The position numbers and the translations under genes were made by a program. Positions 21,501 to 35,325 of a DNA stretch of 64,000 bases are shown here, piece after piece. Source of the stretch: Misgurnus anguillicaudatus. Lineage: Eukaryota; Chordata; Actinopteri; Cypriniformes; Cobitidae. Location of the stretch: positions 2,792,501 to 2,856,500 of the forward strand of contig NC_073352.2 in the NCBI RefSeq assembly GCF_027580225.2, given 5' to 3'. Numbering within the stretch: position 1 is the stretch's first letter; the number at the start of each line of letters is the position of its first letter. The notes beneath the pieces were generated by a model. The model saw only the letters and a program-made list of their open reading frames with translations. It made no database searches and was not told the origin of the DNA.

Positions 21501-24500
21501 CAGTGCTTTCAGGCTAAATGTATTCATGTAAGTTTCAATTTAAGAAAGATTCCTGGACATAAAATTAGCAAATAATACAGCAGATGCCAACAGTGTCTTT
21601 GTGTTTTGAAAGAAGCAAACAAATCTTCTTTAGATCTGATAGTTTTTATGTATTTGTGGGTTTAACTCTGACTGTACAAGCCAACAGTCTGAGCATAGGC
21701 AGCAATAAACAGGAGCAGATTTTGTCAGCCCGGCTCCAACTCATCCTCTGTAGTCTAGTGGTTAGAGCACTGATTCTCCCATATGGGAGACCTGGGTTCA
21801 AGTCCCACAGGGTTTAAGTGGAGTTCTCTACTGACAAGTAGTCACTTCTTTATCTCTGATAGAGTTTGTGGGCAGCTTATAGCCTGCAAATTCTATTTTG
21901 CCTACCCAAATCCAGTAGGTTGTTCATTTTATTACTGTTCCTATGTCTCCTGAAGCAGTCTTCATAGCTAATGTGGGCTTAAAGTTTCTGCTGGACATTT
22001 GAGTTCAAATTTAATATAGAGTTCTGGACATAACATTCAGTGCTTTCAAGCAAAATGGATTCATGTAAGTTTCAATTTAAGAAAGATTCCTGGACATAAA
22101 ATTAGCAAATAATACAGCAGATGCCAACAGTGTCTTTGTGTTTTGAAAGAAGCAAACAAATCTTCTTTAGATCTGATAGTTTTTATGTATTTGTGGGTTT
22201 AACTCTGACTGTACAAGCCAACAGTCTGAGCATAGGCAGCAATAAACAGGAGCAGATTTTGTCAGCCCGGCTTCAACTCATCCTCTGTAGTCTAGTGGTT
22301 AGAGCACTGATTCTCCCATATGGGAGACCTGGGTTCAAGTCCCACAGGGTTTAAGTGGAGTTCTCTACTGACAAGTAGTCACTTCTTTATCTCTGATAGA
22401 GTTTGTGGGCAGCTTATAGCCTGCAAATTCTATTTTGCCTACCCAAATCCAGTAGGTTGTTCATTTTATTACTGTTCCTATGTGTCCTGAAGCAGTCTTC
22501 CTAGCTGATGTGGGCTTAAGATTTCTGCTGGACATTTGAGATGAAATTTAAGATAGAGTTCTGGACATAACATTCAGTGCTTTCAGGCTAAATGTATTCA
22601 TGTAAGTTTCAATTTAAGAAAGATTCCTGGACATAAAATTAGCAAATAATACAGCAGATGCCAACAGTGTCTTTGTGTTTTGAAAGAAGCAAACAAATCT
22701 TCTTTAGATCTGATAGTTTTTATGTATTTGTGGGTTTAACTCTGACTGTACAAGCCAACAGTCTGAGCATAGGCAGCAATAAACAGGAGCAGATTTTGTC
22801 AGCCCGGTTTCAACTCATCCTCTGTAGTCTAGTGGTTAGAGCACTGATTCTCCCATATGGGAGACCTGGGTTCAAGTCCCACAGGGTTTAAGTGGAGTTC
22901 TCTACTGACAAGTAGTCACTTCTTTATCTCTGATAGAGTTTGTGGGCAGCTTATAGCCTGCAAATTCTATTTTGCCTACCCAAATCCAGTAGGTTGTTCA
23001 TTTTATTACTGTTCCTATGTCTCCTGAAGCAGTCTTCCTAGCTGATGTGGGCTTAAGATTTCTGCTGGACATTTGAGATGAAATTTAAGATAGAGTTCTG
23101 GACATAACATTCAGTGCTTTCAGGCTAAATGTATTCATGTAAGTTTCAATTTAAGAAAGATTCCTGGACATAAAATTAGCAAATAATACAGCAGATGCCA
23201 ACAGTGTCTTTGTGTTTTGAAAGAAGCAAACAAATCTTCTTTAGATCTGATAGTTTTTATGTATTTGTGGGTTTAACTCTGACTGTACAAGCCAACAGTC
23301 TGAGCATAGGCAGCAATAAACAGGAGCAGATTTTGTCAGCCCGGCTTCAACTCATCCTCTGTAGTCTAGTGGTTAGAGCACTGATTCTCCCATATGGGAG
23401 ACCTGGGTTCAAGTCCCACAGGGTTTAAGTGGAGTTCTCTACTGACAAGTAGTCACTTCTTTATCTCTGATAGAGTTTGTGGGCAGCTTATAGCCTGCAA
23501 ATTCTATTTTGCCTACCCAAATCCAGTAGGTTGTTCATTTTATTACTGTTCCTATGTCTCCTGAAGCAGTCTTCCTAGCTGATGTGGGCTTAAGATTTCT
23601 GCTGGACATTTGAGATGAAATTTAAGATAGAGTTCTGGACATAACATTCAGTGCTTTCAGGCTAAATGTATTCATGTAAGTTTCAATTTAAGAAAGATTC
23701 CTGGACATAAAATTAGCAAATAATACAGCAGATGCCAACAGTGTCTTTGTGTTTTGAAAGAAGCAAACAAATCTTCTTTAGATCTGATAGTTTTTATGTA
23801 TTTGTGGGTTTAACTCTGACTGTACAAGCCAACAGTCTGAGCATAGGCAGCAATAAACAGGAGCAGATTTTGTCAGCCCGGTTTCAACTCATCCTCTGTA
23901 GTCTAGTGGTTAGAGCACTGATTCTCCCATATGGGAGACCTGGGTTCAAGTCCCACAGGGTTTAAGTGGAGTTCTCTACTGACAAGTAGTCACTTCTTTA
24001 TCTCTGATAGAGTTTGTGGGCAGCTTATAGCCTGCAAATTCTATTTTGCCTACCCAAATCCAGTAGGTTGTTCATTTTATTACTGTTCCTATGTCTCCTG
24101 AAGCAGTCTTCCTAGCTGATGTGGGCTTAAGATTTCTGCTGGACATTTGAGATGAAATTTAAGATAGAGTTCTGGACATAACATTCAGTGCTTTCAGGCT
24201 AAATGTATTCATGTAAGTTTCAATTTAAGAAAGATTCCTGGACATAAAATTAGCAAATAATACAGCAGATGCCAACAGTGTCTTTGTGTTTTGAAAGAAG
24301 CAAACAAATCTTCTTTAGATCTGATAGTTTTTATGTATTTGTGGGTTTAACTCTGACTGTACAAGCCAACAGTCTGAGCATAGGCAGCAATAAACAGGAG
24401 CAGATTTTGTCAATCCGGCTTCAACTCATCCTCTGTAGTCTAGTGGTTAGAGCATTGATTCTCCCATATGGGAGACCTGGGTTCAAGTCCCACAGGGTTT

Positions 24501-27500
24501 AAGTGGAGTTCTCTACTGACAAGTAGTCACTTCTTTATCTCTGATAGAGTTTGTGGGCAGCTTATAGCCTGCAAATTCTATTTTGCCTACCCAAATCCAG
24601 TAGGTTGTTCATTTTATTACTGTTCCTATGTCTCCTGAAGCAGTCTTCCTAGCTGATGTGGGCTTAAGATTTCTGCTGGACATTTGAGATGAAATTTAAG
24701 ATAGAGTTCTGGACATAACATTCAGTGCTTTCAGGCTAAATGTATTCATGTAAGTTTCAATTTAAGAAAGATTCCTGGACATAAAATTAGCAAATAATAC
24801 AGCAGATGCCAACAGTGTCTTTGTGTTTTGAAAGAAGCAAACAAATCTTCTTTAGATCTGATAGTTTTTATGTATTTGTGGGTTTAACTCTGACTGTACA
24901 AGCCAACAGTCTGAGCATAGGCAGCAATAAACAGGAGCAGATTTTGTCAGCCCGGCTTCAACTCATCCTCTGTAGTCTAGTGGTTAGAGCACTGATTCTC
25001 CCATATGGGAGACCTGGGTTCAAGTCCCACAGGGTTTAAGTGGAGTTCTCTACTGACAAGTAGTCACTTCTTTATCTCTGATAGAGTTTGTGGGCAGCTT
25101 ATAGCCTGCAAATTCTATTTTGCCTACCCAAATCCAGTAGGTTGTTCATTTTATTACTGTTCCTATGTGTCCTGAAGCAGTCTTCCTAGCTGATGTGGGC
25201 TTAAGATTTCTGCTGGACATTTGAGATGAAATTTAAGATAGAGTTCTGGACATAACATTCAGTGCTTTCAGGCTAAATGTATTCATGTAAGTTTCAATTT
25301 AAGAAAGATTCCTGGACATAAAATTAGCAAATAATACAGCAGATGCCAACAGTGTCTTTGTGTTTTGAAAGAAGCAAACAAATCTTCTTTAGATCTGATA
25401 GTTTTTATGTATTTGTGGGTTTAACTCTGACTGTACAAGCCAACAGTCTGAGCATAGGCAGCAATAAACAGGAGCAGATTTTGTAAACCCGGCTTCAGCT
25501 CATCCTCTGTAGTCTAGTGGTTAGAGCACTGATTCTCCCATATGGGAGACCTGGGTTCAAGTCCCACAGGGTTTAAGTGGAGTTCTCTACTGACAAGTAG
25601 TCACTTCTTTATCTCTGATAGAGTTTGTGGGCAGCTTATAGCCTGCAAATTCTATTTTGCCTACCCAAATCCAGTAGGTTGTTCATTTTATTACTGTTCC
25701 TATGTCTCCTGAAGCAGTCTTCCTAGCTGATGTGGGCTTAAGATTTCTGCTGGACATTTGAGATGAAATTTAAGATAGAGTTCTGGACATAACATTCAGG
25801 GCTTTCAGGCTAAATGTATTCATGTAAGTTTCAATTTAAGAAAGATTCCTGGACATAAAATTAGCAAATAATACAGCAGATGCCAACAGTGTCTTTGTGT
25901 TTTGAAAGAAGCAAACAAATCTTCTTTAGATCTGATAGATTTTATGTATTTGTGGGTTTAACTCTGACTGTACAAGCCAACAGTCTGAGCATAGGCAGCA
26001 ATAAACAGGAGCAGATTTTGTCAGCCCGGCTCCAACTCATCCTCTGTAGTCTAGTGGTTAGAGCACTGATTCTCCCATATGGGAGACCTTGGTTCAAGTC
26101 CCACAGGGTTTAAGTGGAGTTCTCTACTGACAAGTAGTCAATTCTTTATCTCTGATAGAGTTTGTTGGCAGCTTATAGCCTGCAAATTCTATGTTGCCTA
26201 CCCAAATCCAGTAGGTTGTTCATTTTATTACTGTTCCTATGTCTCCTGAAGCAGTCTTCATAGCTAATGTGGGCTTAAAGTTTCTGCTGGACATTTGAGA
26301 TGAAATTTAAGATAGAGTTCTGGACATAACATTCAGTGCTTTCAGGCTAAATGTATTCATGTAAGTTTCAATTTAAGAAAGATTCCTGGACATAAAATTA
26401 GCAAATAATACAGCAGATGCCAACAGTGTCTTTGTGTTTTGAAAGAAGCAAACAAATCTTCTTTAGATCTGATAGTTTTTATGTATTTGTGGGTTTAACT
26501 CTGACTGTACAAGCCAACAGTCTGAGCATAGGCAGCAATAAACAGGAGCAGATTTTGTCAGCCCGGCTTCAACTCATCCTCTGTAGTCTAGTGGTTAGAG
26601 CACTGATTCTCCCATATGGGAGACCTGGGTTCAAGTCCCACAGGGTTTAAGTGGAGTTCTCTACTGACAAGTAGTCACTTCTTTATCTCTGATATAGTTT
26701 GTGGGCAGCTTATAGCTTGCAAATTCTATTTTGCCTACCCAAATCCAGTAGGTTGTTCATTTTATTACTGCTCCTATGTGTCCTGAAGCAGTCTTCCTAG
26801 CTGATGTGGGCTTAAGATTTCTGCTGGACATTTGAGATGAAATTTAAGATAGAGTTCTGGACATAACATTCAGTGCTTTCAGGCTAAATGTATTCATGTA
26901 AGTTTCAATTTAAGAAAGATTCCTGGACATAAAATTAGCAAATAATACAGCAGATGCCAACAGTGTCTTTGTGTTTTGAAAGAAGCAAACAAATCTTCTT
27001 TAGATCTGATAGTTTTTATGTATTTGTGGGTTTAACTCTGACTGTACAAGCCAACAGTCTGAGCATAGGCAGCAATAAACAGGAGCAGATTTTGTCAGCC
27101 CGGCTCCAACTCATCCTCTGTAGTCTAGTGGTTAGAGCACTGATTCTCCCATATGGGAGACCTGGGTTCAAGTCCCACAGGGTTTAAGTGGAGTTCTCTA
27201 CTGACAAGTAGTCACTTCTTTATCTCTGATAGAGTTTGTGGGCAGCTTATAGCCTGCAAATTCTATTTTGCCTACCCAAATCCAGTAGGTTGTTCATTTT
27301 ATTACTGTTCCTATGTCTCCTGAAGCAGTCTTCATAGCTAATGTGGGCTTAAGATTTCTGCTGGACATTTGAGATGAAATTTAAGATAGAGTTCTGGACA
27401 TAACATTCAGTGCTTTCAGGCTAAATGTATTCATGTAAGTTTCAATTTAAGAAAGATTCCTGGACATAAAATTAGCAAATAATACAGCAGATGCCAACAG

Positions 27501-28460
27501 TGTCTTTGTGTTTTGAAAGAAGCAAACAAATCTTCTTTAGATCTGATAGTTTTTATGTATTTGTGGGTTTAACTCTGACTGTACAAGCCAACAGTCTGAG
27601 CATAGGCAGCAATAAACAGGAGCAGATTTTGTCAGCCCGGCTTCAACTCATCCTCTGTAGTCTAGTGGTTAGAGCACTGATTCTCCCATATGGGAGACCT
27701 GGGTTCAAGTCCCACAGGGTTTAAGTGGAGTTCTCTACTGACAAGTAGTCACTTCTTTATCTCTGATATAGTTTGTGGGCAGCTTATAGCCTGCAAATTC
27801 TATTTTGCCTACCCAAATCCAGTAGGTTGTTCATTTTATTACTGCTCCTATGTGTCCTGAAGCAGTCTTCCTAGCTGATGTGGGCTTAAGATTTCTGCTG
27901 GACATTTGAGATGAAATTTAAGATAGAGTTCTGGACATAACATTCAGTGCTTTCAGGCTAAATGTATTCATGTAAGTTTCAATTTAAGAAAGATTCCTGG
28001 ACATAAAATTAGCAAATAATACAGCAGATGCCAACAGTGTCTTTGTGTTTTGAAAGAAGCAAACAAATCTTCTTTAGATCTAATAGTTTTTATGTATTTG
28101 TGGGTTTAACTCTGACTGTACAAGCCAACAGTCTGAGCATAGGCAGCAATAAACAGGAGCAGATTTTGTCAGCCCAGTTTCAACTCATCCTCTGTAGTCT
28201 AGTGGTTAGAGCATTGATTCTCCCATATGGGAGACCTGGGTTCAAGTCCCACAGGGTTTAAGTGGAGTTCTCTACTGACAAGTAGTCACTTCTTTATCTC
28301 TGATAGAGTTTGTGGGCAGCTTATAGCCTGCAAATTCTATTTTGCCTACCCAAATCCAGTAGGTTGTTCATTTTATTACTGTTCCTATGTCTCCTGAAGC
28401 AGTCTTCATAGCTGATGTGGGCTTAAGGTTTCTGCTGGACATTTGAGTACAAATTTATAT
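15574..28460. repeat. Homogeneous segment of 24 monomers
   Basis: Monomers here are close to a single consensus, most differing by only a few bases. The main variation is between CCCGGTTTC, CCCGGCTTC and CCCGGCTCC before the tRNA-like head, and between two tails (TTCCTAGCTGATG with AAGATTTC, and TTCATAGCTAATG with AAAGTTTC). One monomer, 19870-20405, has a single-base deletion (CAGCCGGCTTC). The monomer 18796-19332 is an outlier with TTTGGGTATTG and TTTGAATTTGAG, a type that recurs further right. Confidence 0.8.
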
Positions 28461-31400
28461 AGAGTTCTGGACATAACATTCAGTGCTTTCAAGCAAAATG
28501 GATTCATGTAAGTTTGAATTTTAAAAAGATTCCTGGACATAAAATTAGCAAATAATACAGCCAGATGCCAACAGTGTCTTTGTGTTTTGAAAGAAGCAAA
28601 CAAATCTTCTTTAGATCTGATAGTTTTTATGTATTTGTGGGTTTAACTCTGACTGTACAAGCCAACAGTCTGAGCATAGGCAGCAATAAACAGGAGCAGA
28701 TTTTGTCAGCCCGGTTTCAACTCATCCTCTGTAGTCTAGTGGTTAGAGCACTGATTCTCCCATATGGGAGACCTGGGTTCAAGTCCCACAGGGTTTTAGT
28801 GGAGTTCTCTACTGACAAGTAGTCACTTCTTTATCTCTGATAGAGTTTGTGGGCAGCTTATAGCCTGCAAATTCTATTTTGCCTACCCAAATCCAGTAGG
28901 TTGTTCATTTTATTACTGTTCCTATGTCTCCTGAAGCAGTCTTCCTAGCTGATGTGGGCTTAAGATTTCTGCTGGACATTTGAGATGAAATTTAAGATAG
29001 AGTTCTGGACATAACATTCAGTGCTTTCAGGCTAAATGTATTCATGTAAGTTTCAATTTAAGAAAGATTCCTGGACATAAAATTAGCAAATAATACAGCA
29101 GATGCCAACAGTGTCTTTGTGTTTTGAAAGAAGCAAACAAATCTTCTTTAGATCTGATAGTTTTTATATATTTGTGGGTTTAACTCTGACTGTACAAGCC
29201 AACAGTCTGAGCATAGGCAGCAATAAACAGGAGCAGATTTTGTCAGCCCAGCTACAACTCATCCTCTGTAGTCTAGTGGTTAGAGCACTGATTCTCCCAT
29301 ATGGGAGACCTGGCTTCAAGTCCCACAGGGTTTAAGTGGAGTTCTCTACTGACAAGTAGTCACTTCTTTATCTCTGATAGAGTTTGTGGGCAGCTTATAG
29401 CCTGCAAATTCTATTTTGCCTACCCAAATCCAGTAGGTTGTTCATTTTATTACTGTTCCTATGTGTCCTGAAGCAGTCTTCCTAGCTGATGTGGGCTTAA
29501 GATTTCTGCTGGACATTTGAGATGAAATTTAAGATAGAGTTCTGGACATAACATTCAGTGCTTTCAGGCTAAATGTATTCATGTAAGTTTCAATTTAAGA
29601 AAGATTCCTGGACATAAAATTAGCAAATAATACAGCAGATGCCAACAGTGTCTTTGTGTTTTGAAAGAAGCAAACAAATCTTCTTTAGATCTGATAGTTT
29701 TTATGTATTTGTGGGTTTAACTCTGACTGTACAAGCCAACAGTCTGAGCATAGGCAGCAATAAACAGGAGCAGATTTTGTCAGCCCTGTTTCAACTCATC
29801 CTCTGTAGTCTAGTGGTTAGAGCACTGATTCTCCCATATGGGAGACCTGGGTTCAAGTCCCACAGGGATTAAGTGGAGTTCTCTACTGACAAGTAGTCAA
29901 TTCTTTATCTCTGATATAGTTTGTGGGCAGCTTATAGCCTGCAAATTCTATTTTGCCTACCCAAATCCAGTAGGTTGTTCATTTTATTACTGTTCCTATG
30001 TCTCCTGAAGCAGTCTTCCTAGCTGATGTGGGCTTAAGATTTCTGCTGGACATTTGAGATGAAATTTAAGATAGAGTTCTGGACATAACATTCAGTGCTT
30101 TCAGGCTAAATGTATTCATGTAAGTTTCAATTTAAGAAAGATTCCTGGACATAAAATTAGCAAAGTATACAGCAGATGCCAACAGTGTCTTTGTGTTTTG
30201 AAAGAAGCAAACAAATCTTCTTTAGATCTGATAGTTTTTATGTATTTGTGGGTTTAACTCTGACTGTACAAGCCAACAGTCTGAGCATAGGCAGCAATAA
30301 ACAGGAGCAGATTTTGTCAGCCCGGCTCCAACTCATCCTCTGTAGTCTAGTGGTTAGAGCACTGATTCTCCCATATGGGAGACCTGGGTTCAAGTCCCTC
30401 AGGGTTTAAGTGGAGTTCTCTACTGACAAGTAGTCACTTCTTTATCATTGATAGAGTTTGTGGGCAGCTTATAGCCTGCAAATTCTATTTTGCCTACCCA
30501 AATCAAGTAGGTTGTTCATTTTATTACTGTTCCTATGTCTCCTGAAGCAGTCTTCATAGCTAATGTGGGCTTAAAGTTTCTGCTGGACATTTGAGTTCAA
30601 ATTTAATATAGAGTTCTGGACATAACATTCAGTGCTTTCAAGCAAAATGGATTCATGTAAGTTTCAATTTAAGAAAGATTCCTGGACATAAAATTAGCAA
30701 ATAATACAGCAGATGCCAACAGTGTCTTTGTGTTTTGAAAGAAGCAAACAAATCTTCTTTAGATCTAATAGTTTTTATGTATTTGTGGGTTTAACTCTGA
30801 CTGTACAAGCCAACAGTCTGAGCATAGGCAGCAATAAACAGGAGCAGATTTTGTCAGTCCGGCTTCAACTCATCCTCTGTAGTCTAGTGGTTAGAGCACT
30901 GATTCTCCCATATCGGAGACCTGGGTTCAAGTCCCACAGGGTTTAAGTGGAGTTCTCTACTGACAAGTAGTCACTTCTTCATCTCTGATAGAGTTTGTGG
31001 GCAGCTTATAGCCTGCAAATTCTATTTTGCCTACCCAAATCCAGTAGGTTGTTCATTTTATTACTGTTCCTATGTCTCCTGAAGCAGTCTTCATAGCTAA
31101 TGTGGGCTTAAAGTTTCTGCTGGACATTTGAGTTCAAATTTAATATAGAGTTCTGGACATAACATTCAGTGCTTTCCAGCAAAATGGATTCATGTAAGTT
31201 TCAATTTAAGAAAGATTCCTGGACCTAAAATTAGCAAATAATACAGCAGATGCCAACAGTGTCTTTGTGTTTTGAAAGAAGCAAACAAATCTTCTTTAGA
31301 TCTGATAGTTTTTATGTATTTGTGGGTTTAACTCTGACTGTACAAGCCAACAGTCTGAGCATAGGCAGCAATAAACAGGAGCAGATTTTGTCAGCCCGGC

Positions 31401-34400
31401 TTCAACTCATCCTCTGTAGTCTAGTGGTTAGAGCATTGATTCTCCCATATGGGAGACCTGGGTTCAAGTCCCACAGGGTTTAAGTGGAGTTCTCTACTGA
31501 CAAGTAGTCACTTCTTTATCTCTGATATAGTTTGTGGGCAGCTTATAGCCTGCAAATTCTATTTTGCCTACCCAAATCCAGTAGGTTGTTCATTTTATTA
31601 CTGTTCCTATGTCTCCTGAAGCAGTCTTCCTAGCTGATGTGGGCTTAAGATTTCTGCTGGACATTTGAGATGAAATTTAAGATAGAGTTCTGGACATAAC
31701 ATTCAGTGCTTTCAGGCTAAATGTATTCATGTAAGTTTCAATTTAAGAAAGATTCCTGGACATAAAATTAGCAAATAATACAGCAGATGCCAACAGTGTC
31801 TTTGTGTTTTGAAAGAAGCAAACAAATCTTCTTTAGATCTAATAGTTTTTATGTATTTGTGGGTTTAACTCTGACTGTACAAGCCAACAGTCTGAGCATA
31901 GGCAGCAATAAACAGGAGCAGATTTTGTCAGCCCGGTTTCAACTCATCCTCTGTAGTCTAGTGGTTAGAGCATTGATTCTCCCATATGGGAGACCTGGGT
32001 TCAAGTCCCACAGGGTTTAAGTGGAGTTCTCTACTGACAAGTAGTCACTTCTTTATCTCTGATAGAGTTTGTGGGCAGCTTATAGCCTGCAAATTCTATT
32101 TTGCCTACCCAAATCCAGTAGGTTGTTCATTTTATTACTGTTCCTATGTCTCCTGAAGCAGTCTTCCTAGCTGATGTGGGCTTAAGATTTCTGCTGGACA
32201 TTTGAGATGAAATTTAAGATAGAGTTCTGGACATAACATTCAGTGCTTTCAGGCTAAATGTATTCATGTAAGTTTCAATTTAAGAAAGATTCCTGGACCT
32301 AAAATTAGCAAATAATACAGCAGATGCCAACAGTGTCTTTGTGTTTTGAAAGAAGCAAACAAATCTTCTTTAGATCTGATAGTTTTTATGTATTTGTGGG
32401 TTTAACTCTGACTGTACAAGCCAACAGTCTGAGCATAGGCAGCAATAAACAGGAGCAGATTTTGTCAGCCCGGTTTCAACTCATCCTCTGTAGTCTAGTG
32501 GTTAGAGCATTGATTCTCCCATATGGGAGACCTGGGTTCAAGTCCCACAGGGTTTAAGTGGAGTTCTCTACTGACAAGTAGTCACTTCTTTATCTCTGAT
32601 AGAGTTTGTGGGCAGCTTATAGCCTGCAAATTCTATTTTGCCTACCCAAATCCAGTAGGTTGTTCATTTTATTACTGTTCCTATGTCTCCTGAAGCAGTC
32701 TTCATAGCTGATGTGGGCTTAAGGTTTCTGCTGGACATTTGAGTAAAAATTTTATATAGAGTTCTGGACATAACATTCAGTGCTTTCAAGCAAAATGGAT
32801 TCATGTAAGTTTGAATTTGAGAAAGATTCCTGGACATAAAATTAGCAAATGATACAGCAGATGCCAACAGTGTCTTTGGGTATTGAAAGAAGCAAACAAA
32901 TCTTCTTTAGATCTGATAGTTTTTATGTATTTGTGGGTTTAACTCTGACTGTACAAGCCAACAGTCTGAGCATAGGCAGCAATAAACAGGAGCAGATTTT
33001 GTCAGTCCGGCTTCAACTCATCCTCTGTAGTCTAGTGGTTAGAGCATTGATTCTCCCATATTGGAGACCTGGGTTCAAGTCCCACAGGGTTTAAGGTGAG
33101 TTCTCTACTGACAAGTAGTCACTTCTTTATCTCTGATAGAGTTTGTGGGCAGCTTATAGCCTGCAAATTCTATTTTGCCTACCCAAATTCAGTAGGTTGT
33201 TCATTTTATTACTGTTCCTATGTCTCCTGAAGCAGTCTTCCTAGCTGATGTGGGCTTAAGATTTCTGCTGGACATTTGAGATGAAATTTAAGATAGAGTT
33301 TATTGACATAACATTCAGTGCTTTCAGGCTAAATGTATTCATGTAAGTTTCAATTTTAAAAAGATTCCTGGACATAAAATTAGCAAATAATACAGCCGAT
33401 GCCAACAGTGTCTTTGTGTTTTGAAAGAAGCAAACAAATCTTCTTTAGATCTGATAGTTTTTATGTATTTGTGGGTTTAACTCTGACTGTACAAGCCAAC
33501 AGTCTGAGCATAGGCAGCAATAAACAGGAGCAGATTTTGTCAGCCCGGCTTCAACTCATCCTCTGTAGTCTAGTGGTTAGAGCACTGATTTTCCCCTATG
33601 GGAGACCTGGGTTCAAGTCCCACAGGGTTTAAGTGGAGTTCTCTACTGACAAGTAGTCACTTCTTTATCTCTGATATAGTTTGTGGGCAGCTTATAGCTT
33701 GCAAATTCTATTTTGCCTACCCAAATCCAGTAGGTTGTTCATTTTATTACTGCTCCTATGTGTCCTGAAGCAGTCTTCCTAGCTGATGTGGGCTTAAGAT
33801 TTCTGCTGGACATTTGAGATGAAATTTAAGATAGAGTTCTGGACATAACATTCAGTGCTTTCAGGCTAAATGTATTCATGTAAGTTTCAATTTAAGAAAG
33901 ATTCCTGGACATAAAATTAGCAAATAATACAGCAGATGCCAACAGTGTCTTTGTGTTTTGAAAGAAGCAAACAAATCTTCTTTAGATCTGATAGTTTTTA
34001 TGTATTTGTGGGTTTAACTCTGACTGTACAAGCCAACAATCTGAGCATAGGCAGCAATAAACAGGAGCAGATTTTGTCAGCCCGGCTTCAACTCATCCTC
34101 TGTAGTCTAGTGGTTAGAGCACTGATTCTCCCATATGGGAGACCTGGGTTCAAGTCCCACAGGGTTTAAGTGGAGTTCTCTACTGACAAGTAGTCACTTC
34201 TTTATCTCTGATATAGTTTGTGGGCAGCTTATAGCCTGCAAATTCTATTTTGCCTACCCAAATCCAGTAGGTTGTTCATTTTATTACTGCTCCTATGTGT
34301 CCTGAAGCAGTCTTCCTAGCTGATGTGGGCTTAAGATTTCTGCTGGACATTTGAGATGAAATTTAAGATAGAGTTCTGGACATAACATTCAGTGCTTTCA

Positions 34401-35319
34401 GGCTAAATGTATTCATGTAAGTTTCAATTTAAGAAAGATTCCTGGACATAAAATTAGCAAATAATACAGCAGATGCCAACAGTGTCTTTGTGTTTTGAAA
34501 GAAGCAAACAAATCTTCTTTAGATCTGATAGTTTTTATGTATTTGTGGGTTTAACTCTGACTGTACAAGCCAACAATCTGAGCATAGGCAGCAATAAACA
34601 GGAGCAGATTTTGTAAACCCGGTTTCAGCTCATCCTCTGTAGTCTAGTGGTTAGAGCACTGATTCTCCCATATGGGAGACCTGTGTTCAAGTCCCACAGG
34701 GTTTAAGTGGAGTTCTCTACTGACAAGTAGTCACTTCTTTATCTCTGATAGAGTTTGTGGGCAGCTTATAGCCTGCAAATTCTATTTTGCCTACCCAAAT
34801 CCAGTAGGTTGTTCATTTTATTACTGTTCCTATGTCTCCTGAAGCAGTCTTCCTAGCTGATGTGGGCTTAAGATTTCTGCTGGACATTTGAGATGAAATT
34901 TAAGATAGAGTTCTGGACATAACATTCAGTGCTTTCAGGCTAAATGTATTCATGTAAGTTTCAATTTAAGAAAGATTCCTGGACATAAAATTAGCAAATA
35001 ATACAGCAGATGCCAACAGTGTCTTTGTGTTTTGAAAGAAGCAAACAAATCTTCTTTAGATCTAATAGTTTTTATGTATTTGTGGGTTTAACTCTGACTG
35101 TACAAGCCAACAGTCTGAGCATAGGCAGCAATAAACAGGAGCAGATTTTGTCAGTCCGGCTTCAACTCATCCTCTGTAGTCTAGTGGTTAGAGCACTGAT
35201 TCTCCCATATGGGAGACCTGGGTTCAAGTCCCACAGGGTTTAAGTGGAGTTCTCTACTGACAAGTAGTCACTTCTTCATCTCTGATAGAGTTTGTGGGCA
35301 GCTTATAGCCTGCAAATAC

Positions 35320-35325
35320 TTTTTT
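35320..35325 (+). terminator. T6 version of the Pol III terminator
   Basis: AAATACTTTTTTGCC replaces the usual CTATTTTGCC, lengthening the run from T4 to T6. The next monomer has T6 as well, at 35857-35862 (AATTCTTTTTTGCC). Longer T runs stop vertebrate Pol III more reliably. Confidence 0.45.
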
